DNA of 64,000 bases from Cohaesibacter intestini. Lineage in GTDB: Bacteria; Pseudomonadota; Alphaproteobacteria; Rhizobiales; Cohaesibacteraceae. The stretch covers positions 1-64,000 of the forward strand of contig NZ_QODK01000006.1 in the NCBI RefSeq assembly GCF_003324485.1, written 5' to 3'. Of the stretch, positions 1 through 8,800 are shown piece by piece; the first letter of the stretch is position 1, and each line of letters begins with the position of its first letter. The translations under genes and the position numbers were made by a program. The notes beneath the pieces are model-generated. The model saw only the letters and a list, made by a program, of their open reading frames with translations. It made no database searches and was not told where the DNA came from.

Positions 1-362
1 TAATAACGATTTCCAATGTGTCATGGGACATGATCTCACTTGCAGCAGCAATTAGGCCTCCATCAATGAGATATGCAGTGCAAAACAATCGGTCCCACAG
101 CGTTCAATCTAACTGGAATTCGCGGCCCGTTGCTGTCGTTCGTGAGCGGATCTACGCGGCAAGCCCACTTCCCCATTTCTGCCATTCGAACGAAGCGCAG
201 CATTCTCAGCTATCAGACGACGGGTGTGCGGCCAAGGACGAAACCGCTCTCGCGGTATTGATGCTCGCTGCGTTTTTGGTGCCCCATTCTGATTGCTGAT
301 TTTATGGATGATCCTGTCTGTCGTTGAACTGGGATTTCTCAACCCAGCGACAGGAGATCTTC
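1..362. other. Left edge, no supported gene
   Basis: I see no convincing gene here. Short open frames exist on both strands, but none has a ribosome binding site or a recognisable protein motif. The sequence runs straight into the ribosome binding site AGGAGATC of the IS91-associated recombinase remnant, so at least the right part is probably the terminal non-coding part of that element. Confidence 0.4.
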
Positions 363-868
363 ATGTCCAATCAACATATGCCGGCACTTCGCCTTCGTTT
401 TCTCGAAGATATGCGCATCAAGGGTTTGATGCCCAAGACACAGACGATGTATCTGAGGGCCATGCGGGAGTTCACGCGTTTCCTAGGTCATTCTCCCGAC
501 AGTGCGACGCCGGAAGAATTGCGGTCTTTTCAGCTTGATACGAAGGAACACGGTGTCGGGCTGTGACCTATAACAATCGACTGACAGTGTTGAGCTTTTT
601 CTTTACTACCACTTGCCCGCGCCCCGAGATGAAGCGGCATATGCGCTATCAGAGAGCTGCGAAGAAAATACCCATTGTATTGAGCGTTGAGGAAGTCGCG
701 GCTATTCTGGAAGCGGCCCCTGGACCTGGTCTGAAGTATCGCGCTGCATTCAGCGTGGCCTATGGTGGAGGCCTGCGGGCGAGCGAAGTCACCCATCTCA
801 AGATCAGTGATATCGACAGTGACCGGATGCTGATCCGGGTCGAGCAAGGCAAGGGTGGGTTCGGCTAA
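363..868 (+). pseudogene. IS91-associated tyrosine recombinase, frameshifted and truncated
   Basis: The start at 363 follows a good ribosome binding site (AGGAGATC). The first frame encodes a SAM-like core-binding domain (MRIKGLMPKTQTMYLRAMRE) and ends near 566. The protein continues in another frame from about 563 (NNRLTVLSFFF, then LSVEEVAAILEAAPGPGLKY and GGGLRASEVTHLKISDIDS), which is the beginning of the catalytic domain with its first conserved arginine (LRASE). It stops at about 868, after EQGKG. The R-H-R-Y part that follows in intact relatives is absent, and the transposase begins only 12 bases later. A frameshift plus a C-terminal deletion make this a non-functional remnant. Confidence 0.75.
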
Positions 869-879
869 GGCCACCCATC

Positions 880-1960
880 ATGTCCCGCTCGGGACTGGAG
901 GTCGCGAATATCTTTCGTGCTCATGGCCCTCTCTATCGCCGTATTCATACAGGCCATCTGTCGCTGACCCAACTCAAGGTCATGTCTGCCATCGAGACTT
1001 GCCGAACCGCCGCTCTTGGTGGACATGTCGTGGCATGCAACAAGTGTGATCACCTGCATATCGCATATAATTCCTGCCGCAATCGGCATTGCCCCAAATG
1101 TCAGGGCGTTGCCGCGCGGATAGCCCGGAATGGGTGCGCGGATGTTGTTGGAATGACTGCGCGGATACGTCGGAATCCGCATCTTCACGTTGCCATCGTT
1201 TGTGGCCGTCATCGCCTATCAGAACAAGGCCATTGTCTACGACCTCTTGTTCAAGGCATCGACCGAGACGCTTCTGACCATCGCCGCCGATCCAAAGCAT
1301 CAGGGAGCCCGAATTGGCATGACGAGTGTGCTGCACACATGGGGTTCCGCCATGACCCATCATCCTCATGTCCATGTCATCGTGCCGAGCGGTGGTTTGT
1401 CGCTCGATGGCATGCGTTGGCTAACCTGTCGCTCAGGCTTCTTCCTGCCGATTAGGGTTCTGTCCCGATTGTTCCGTCGCCTGTTCCTTGAAGGATTGAT
1501 GCGACTGCATGAGGCTGACAAGCTGGCTTTCTTCGGAGCGCAGGCAGGTTTGTCTAACCCGGACAGCTTTGCAGCCTATCTTGCTCCACGGCGCAAGACC
1601 GAATGGGTGGTCTATGCCAAGCCTCCCTTCGGCGGGCCAGAGGCAGTGCGGGCCTATCTCAGCCGTCATACGTATCGTATTGCAATCTCGAACAGACGCC
1701 TGATCAGCGCCAACGCCGATACCGTTACCTTCAAATGGAAAGACTACCGCATCAAGCGTGGGGATCGGATGAAGGTCATGTCCTTGCCTACGGACGAGTT
1801 CATTCGCCGCCTCCTGACCCATGTCCTGCCCTCCGGCTTCCATCGCATTCGTCACACTGGCTTTCTCGCAAATGGCATAAGACGTGCGCGGATCATTGAA
1901 ATCTTTGTGCGCGGACAATTGGCAAGATCTCGCGCACCGCCATGGAAGGATGCGGCATGA
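880..1960 (+). pseudogene. IS91-family transposase, frameshifted
   Basis: The N-terminal frame from 880 has the zinc-binding domain of IS91 transposases (LTQLKVMSAIETCRTAALGG, then CNKCDH and CRNRHCPKCQ). Homology leaves that frame near 1130 and resumes from about 1205 in the frame ending at 1960 (IAYQNKAIVYDLLFKA). The second frame carries the HUH motif HHPHVHVIVPSGG and the tyrosine region YLSRHTYRIAISNRRL. In relatives I would expect YLSRYTHR there, so the second tyrosine looks swapped with histidine. The C-terminus (LPSGFHRIRHTGFLANG) is intact. About 70 bases between the frames are scrambled or deleted. This is a broken rolling-circle transposase. Confidence 0.8.
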
Positions 1961-2249
1961 TGAGCCCATCATACCCGACCTTGCAAATGCAGAGCATCGG
2001 ACAAATCAATGCGGCCTGTCATCAAGAATTTGAGCTCGCGTGCAACGATAAAGAGAAAATGAAACGCCATTCAACAATAACTGGCCTGAGAAACTGGCTG
2101 GAATGCTCTCTTCTCCGTCAGATCGGAGCCACAAAGGCACAACTCATCGCAAGCCCCTAGCTTACTATCACCATAGAAAATCCAACCCGCGCTTTCCTCC
2201 TTGTCAGATTTATCGCAGCTGGATGAAACGCATCCAGCAGCAACAAACC

Positions 2250-2489
2250 TTAGATAAAAAGCTGGCCCTGCATCCGATGAATGTTTCTTTCGACCGCACT
2301 TGAGGCTGCGCTCGCCAGCTTCATAGTGATGATGCCGCTGACAATAAGAAGTGCAGCAAGAACTCGTGCAGACATGAAGGGGTTACCTAGAATTACGATT
2401 CCGACGACAAACGTGCCAACGGCTCCGTTTCCCGTCCAAATCAGATAGGCTGTTCCGAGCGGAAGTGTTTTCATCGCTACAGACAACAT
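2250..2489 (-). pseudogene. SMR-family multidrug efflux protein, N-terminus lost
   Basis: The frame encodes the second half of a small multidrug resistance (EmrE/SugE type) protein: the conserved MKTLPLGTAYLIWTGNGAVG followed by two hydrophobic helices (TFVVGIVILG and VLAALLIVSGIITMKLA). Family members are about 105 residues with four helices and an essential glutamate in helix 1. Here an in-frame stop lies directly before the first methionine, and helices 1-2 with that glutamate are missing. It lies beside the IS91 debris, which may have caused the truncation. It is not expected to function. Confidence 0.75.
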
Positions 2490-2808
2490 CTATTTCTTCG
2501 ATAGGAAACATCCCTCACTTGCTGGAACCGATCTGGCAGCCTTCGTCTTTTTATCATTCCTTTATGTTCAGTCATCACTTGGTGTAGATATTCCGGTTGG
2601 CTCAGCTATGTTGCCTGATGCGGCAAGAACACCGCATAACATTTCTTGGCAAGTGGTTGGCAAATTTAGCAAATATTCAAACTAGAGTTGTCTAAACCAA
2701 ACAAATGAGTGCTGTCTGATCGATCCCATATTGGCTGCATCATTCAGAAGATCTTTGAGGGAGAATAGAGTTTGTGGCCTTTGCATGCCGCCCCTTTGAG
2801 AAGTCTGC
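2490..2808. other. Intergenic, no gene seen
   Basis: AT-rich stretch between the SMR remnant and the 3' end of the glucan synthase gene. I find no coding potential and no clear terminator hairpin. It may hold the lost 5' part of the SMR gene in unrecognisable form. Confidence 0.4.
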
Positions 2809-5800
2809 TCACCCCTTTTGTCTTTGCAATTCCATTTGCAAACTATGATGTAGGCCATCCAGTTGGACGCTTACGCTGTTGTGGGTCGCCGGGCATGGAG
2901 CGCCGTCCAGAGTAGCGACTGCTCTGTCCTCTTTGTCTACAAAAGTCTGCGAAACGGCAATGTCATAGTCGGTCTCATCGACCCGCACATGCAGGTGAAA
3001 GCTTGGCCAGCTTTTCGGAATACAAGGAGCGATAATCAGCGTTTTTCCTTCGCGCCTCAACCCAAGAATGCCAGAGATGCCAGCCTGATACATCCATCCG
3101 GCCGATCCTGTATACCATGTCCACCCTCCGCGTCCGACATGAGGCGCGACAGAATAGACATCTGCGGCAATCACATAAGGTTCCACCGTGTATCGCTCTG
3201 TTGCCTCTGGGGTTAGTGCATGATTGACCGGATTGACCAATGACAAAAGCGCATGTGCCTTCTCGCCTTCCCCCAGTTGAGCAAAGGCTAGGATCGCCCA
3301 CATCGCAGCGTGAGTATATTGTCCGCCATTCTCGCGTAACCCCGGCGGATAACCCTGGATATAACCGGGATCACTGGCAGATTGATCGAAAGGGGGAGTG
3401 AACAACAAGGCCAAGCCCTCATCCCTGAGTACCAGATGTTGATCTAGAGACTGCATGGCCATTTGTGCGCGATCCCTGTCTGCCGCACCAGACAAGACAG
3501 CCCATGATTGGGCGATGGAATCGATTTTGCATTCTTCACTGGTCGAAGCCCCAAGCCAGAGGCCGTCATCAAAGGTTGCCCGGCGATACCATTCTCCATC
3601 CCAAGCCGTTTGTTCAAGAGACACGAGCAAGGAGGCTGCATGCGCAGTCCAGAGTTTGGCCCGGTCAGGGTCTCGTTTTTCAGCCAACGGTGCGAAAAGA
3701 TCGATGCTCCGCAAAAGCAGCCAGCCGAGCCAGACGCTGGTTCCCTTGCCTGCTTCACCAACACGGTTCATGCCATCATTCCAATCGCCCGTGCCGATCA
3801 GCGGCAAACCGTTTTCTCCCGTTAACGCCAGACACAAATCCAGTGCACGGGCGCAATGCTCAAACAGGCTTCCTGTTTCGTCCGAAATGTCCGGCACGAA
3901 GAAGGCATCATGGGTCCCTGCCGCCAACAGAGGACCATCCAGAAACGGCAATTCCTCATCAAGAATGGCCTCATCCCCGGTTTGGGCTATATAAGTTGCC
4001 GTGGCAAAGGCAAGCCACACCCGGTCATCGGAAATATGCGTTCTGACCCCTTGGCCCGAATGAGGGAGCCACCAATGCTGGACGTCACCTTCCACAAACT
4101 GCCTTCCGGCAGCAAGGAGAAGATGCTTTCGCGTTTCCTCCGGTTGAGAGAAGGTCAGTGCGATATGGTCCTGCATCTGGTCTCGGAACCCATAGGCTCC
4201 ACTTGCCTGATAAAATCCAGAGCGCGCCCAGATGCGACAAGCTTGCGTCTGATAGAGGAGCCAACCATTGAGCATGATGTCCATGGCACGATCGGGGGTT
4301 TTAACCTGAACCGCTCCCAAACTATCCTTCCAATAGCGTTGAACCCCGGACAGACACGCATCGATATCACAGGTGCGGTATTGGGTGATAACTTCACGAG
4401 CGCCCTCTCTGGTGCGACTTTGTCCAAGAAGGGAGACAAAATCATGGCTCTCACCCGGTTCCAACACAATGGTGGTGCGCTGTGCTGCACACGGATCAAG
4501 GCACGCACCCATGGTGCCAGAGAGTGCATTTTTACCTCTCATGGCTTCCGGATGGGCGAGGCTGCTGTTTCGTCCGATAAAGCCGGTTCGATCTGCGGTC
4601 CATTCCTGCTGAAGACCGTTAAAATCAGCAAATGCAACCCTATCGGGGAAGGCTGTATTCCACGGTTTGGTTGCAAACAGAGCGCCGGTATCTTCATCTC
4701 GCTCGCTTAGAATGAAAGGCTCGGACTTGACCCGGGATGAGCCCAGAACCCAGTCATTATAGAGGGTGACGGACAGGTGCCGCCTCCGGTTGGATCTGTT
4801 GGTCAATGTTAACTTGGAAATCCTGATCGGATCTGACAGAGGAACAAATTGCACCAGATTGGAATGGATACCACCTGCGGCATGCTCGAACGAGCTGTAG
4901 CCGAACCCGTGGCGCGTTATGTAGATGCCTTTGTCACGAATGGGCTGAGCGGTTGGACACCAAACCGCACCGCTTTCCTCATCGCGGATATAAATTGCCT
5001 CACCCGCAGGATCGGCAACCGGATCATTGGACCACGGCGTTAGCTGGTTCTCGCGGCTATTCTCTGCCCAGCAATATCCGCTCCCCGTCTCCGAGACCTG
5101 AAAGCCGAAATGTGGATTGGCAATCACATTGATCCATGGTGCAGGCGTAGTGTCGTTATCCTTCAGAGTGATGACATATTCTGTGCCATCTTTATCGAAG
5201 CCTCCAATCCCGTTGAAAAATTCCAGATCCTTTGGCTGAGGCAAGAGGTCCTGGTCTGAGACAATGACTGGAATAGGAGATGCACTGCCAACACCAGTCC
5301 TTGACGCTTGGTCCGGCTGGAAAATACGGCCCAATTGCTCAGATAGGGACCCGTGATTGGCTACAAGCGACACGCGCGCAACCGAAACCAGAAGGGATTT
5401 TGCTTCCAAACTGATCTGGTCTGAGCGCAGAAGCAAGACAGATCCTTGTTCATTTTCATTGCGGATCTGAGACGATCTCATTGCCGTTTGTATTGCGGAC
5501 TGCAAATCCTGGATGTAGCTGGTTGAAAGATCGTTCAATATGATGAGATCAATATGGAGCCCTTTCATACGCCAATAGGCATAGGCACGAAGCAGCCGCC
5601 TCACGAGCGGCAAGCCATCCATGTCTGATATCCGTAACAGGACGATGGGAAGGTCTCCGGAAATTGACAATGGCCACAGCGCTGATTGGCGTCCAGCCCC
5701 ACTGGCGACCACTGAAGCAGACGCACGGAATCGGGCATCTGAATAGAGAAGTGCCGAGGTCAAACTCTGGAAATCTGCCGCATCGCTTGAAGACACGTTC

Positions 5801-8800
5801 AGGTGGCGCAATTGCACCTGCGCCTGTGTCCAAGCCAAAGTTTTTGCTCGATCATAGGAATTGTGGTCGTGATGCTTATCAAGCAAATTCATCAACTCGG
5901 AACGAGACGCTGCCACCAACGTCCAAAAAGTGATGTGCAATGTTTCGCCGGGAGCGATGCTGACCCGATGCCTTAGGGAAAAGATCGGATCCAGAACTGT
6001 ACCCGTTGTATTGGAAAGCGAAGCCTTGTCGTTTAAAGCTTTTGCGTTGGCAAGCGAGCGATTGCGCCCAAAAAACTTCAGCCTGTCCGTTTCATATTGT
6101 GGCTCTTGCGCTATTTCCCCTTCCACAATTGCAAAGTGAGTGGCCCAAACTTCAGGCTCGTCTGGTGAACGAAGACGACGATGTGCCAAGAGTCCCCCAA
6201 ATTCGGGCAGATATTCCGTTTCAACAAACATCTTGGAAAAGACCGGATGAGCGGCATCCGATACCGGGGAAGCAAGAACCAACTCGCTATAGGACGTGAC
6301 TTCAATATGACGCGCTCTTAGCCCCGCATTGGAGAGCGTTATCCGTCGCACTTCACCATCATCTTCACCCGAAACCAGCACATCCATTCGGCAGGAGAGC
6401 AATCCGTTGCGGCAGGAATACTCTCCATAATCCTCAGCAAAGACCGCTTGCTGTTGTTTCAGGTCTCGTTTGGCCAAATGACCGGCAGGAGACCAAACAG
6501 AACCGGAATCGACATCTTTTAGGAAGATGAAAGACCCGAAATTTTCATGGGTGGAATCCTCACCCCAGCGCGTGATGGCAATCTCACCCCACCGGCTGTA
6601 ACCGGCGCCGCATGCTGTCAACATCACACTATAGCTGCCATTTGAGAGCAAATGGGTAATTGGTGCCCCAACCAGTGGAGACTTGAAGCGCCGGATTGTG
6701 GGCTCGTTGAATATGGCCTCTTCAGTTGAGGCTTTCACTTCTTCGGCTCCGGGATGAACCAGAGACACATAACGCGGCCTGCGTTCTTGCAACAAAAGTT
6801 CGCTGGCCATGATGAACGGATCGCTGTGAAAACGGGATCGTATGAGCCCGTCATGCATAACGTTGGCGATGGCAACAATGGTCATGCCCTGATGATGGGC
6901 CATCACATTGCGGACGATTGCCACTTTCTGCCCATCGGGCAATCGGGATTGCGTGAAATCCAGGGCCTCATAAAATCCGTAAGGTCCGCATCCTCCCAGA
7001 TCAGCGATCCGATCATAGTTGATCGAGGCATTGCGGGCGTCGAACATCGCGGCCAACCCCGTCGCATAGGGAGCAATCACACGGTTCTCTGAAAGCCCGC
7101 GCTTCAACCCCAGACCGGGAACCCCAAAATTGGAATATTGATAGGTGAACTCGATATCCCGGGCGTTAAACGCTGATTCAGAGATGCCCCAAGGTAGGTT
7201 CAGCTTTCTGCCATAGCCTTGCTGAAGCGCCACAACGCGACGGTTGGTGTCATTGAGAAGGCTATCAGTGGGAGCCTGCATCACCAGAGAAGGCATCAGA
7301 TATTCAAACATCGATCCTGACCAGGAAACAAGGGCAGACCCATTTTTGTCTGGCGTCGATTGTCGTCCGAGTCTAAACCAGTGGCGTGTCGGAATATCCC
7401 CTTTTGCGATGGCTACAAAGCTCGCAAGATTGGCTTCGGAGGCGAGAAGATCATAGCAATTCTCATCAAGCTTGTTCTCGGCACGCGCATAACCGATGGA
7501 GAGCAGTTTCCGCTTTTGGACAAAGAGGAATGTGAAATCCATAGCCAACGCCATGGTTCGCGCTTCATCAGCCATAGCGTCCAAACGAAGGCTCAAATGA
7601 TCCCGCACCTCTGGGGAAGCGGACAGGTCTCTTTCAAACTCGCGAATTCTGCGCGATAGCGCTGTGGTCCAGTAGACCAGGTCCGGCATACGGTCTTTTT
7701 CCGGAATAATGGAAACCTCATTTGCCAGCACAACCGATTTTCTTGCAATACGGCCCAATCTTGGCGCGATTACCTCTAGGTCCTGAGCCCCATTTAGTCC
7801 GGACTTGAGTTCTTCATATAGCAGGCCAAGGCGTTGAGTGCTGGCAGACTTGACCATGACGGTCTCAAACGCCTCAAGCGCCAACATGAGCGTGTCGTTC
7901 ATTCCCAATCGCACTGTAGCAATGGGTAAGTCAGCTTTCCATTCAACACATGCTCTTGACAGAGCGATCAGATGGCCAGCAAGGTTTCCGCTATCCACCG
8001 TGGAGACATAAGCCGGTTCGAGAACCTTTAAGTTGGTTGTGTCATACCAGTTGAAGAAATGTCCGCGGAATTGCTCCATGCGATGCAGGGTTTCAAAGCA
8101 AGATTCCAGCCGTTCGACAGTCTCGCTTTTTCCTGCCCACCCGAAATCATAGGCCGCACCAGCGGATAGAAGATAAAGCCCGATATTTGTCGGAGATGTC
8201 CTGTGTGCGATGACAGGCTTGGGGTCTTCCTGAAAATTGTCAGGAGGAAGCATATTGTCAGCGGGAGTGACAAACCTTTCGAAATAGCGCCAGGTGCGGC
8301 GTGCTATCGCGCGCAGACACTCTTTCTCAGTCGGTGTTAATTCGGCGTTATTTGCCTTGTCAGATGTGCGGCTGATCTTAAAAGCAACGAGGGGAGCGAT
8401 AAGCCAAAGACAGGCAAAGACTCCCGTGATCGGCAATGACTGAAGGGACAAAGCAGCCAGTCCCGCGATCATGACAAGGCCCAACGCTGTTCCGCCGATC
8501 ATTAGTCGGTAAAACCCCGAAAGCTTCAGTTCACACGCAAGCTCTGCCTGAGCCGCAGTAACCCACTGCAGCATATGGCTGTGCGTCACATAGAGTCTCG
8601 TGACTGATTTTATAATGGCGCGCCCCATCATCGCGGCCTGATGAGGCAGGAAGACAAGCGACAACAAGGTCTTGATTGCCGCTGCATTGAATTCCGCTCC
8701 CAGCATTTGGAAATGGCTATTGATGCGTATCCCCATATTCCTGGGAATAACGGCAAAGAAGCAAGATACGAATTCGGGAATAGCCACGGCACAAAGAACG

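Larger units (their letters stand above)
363..1960 (+). mobile_element. Degenerate IS91-type element (recombinase plus HUH transposase)
   Basis: Two adjacent broken genes in the same direction match the usual layout of one branch of the IS91 family: a tyrosine-recombinase-like gene followed by an HUH-type rolling-circle transposase. Each carries a frameshift, and material is missing at their junction, so the element should be unable to move by itself. The outer ends could not be fixed because IS91 elements lack long terminal inverted repeats. The limits given are those of the coding remnants. Confidence 0.75.
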
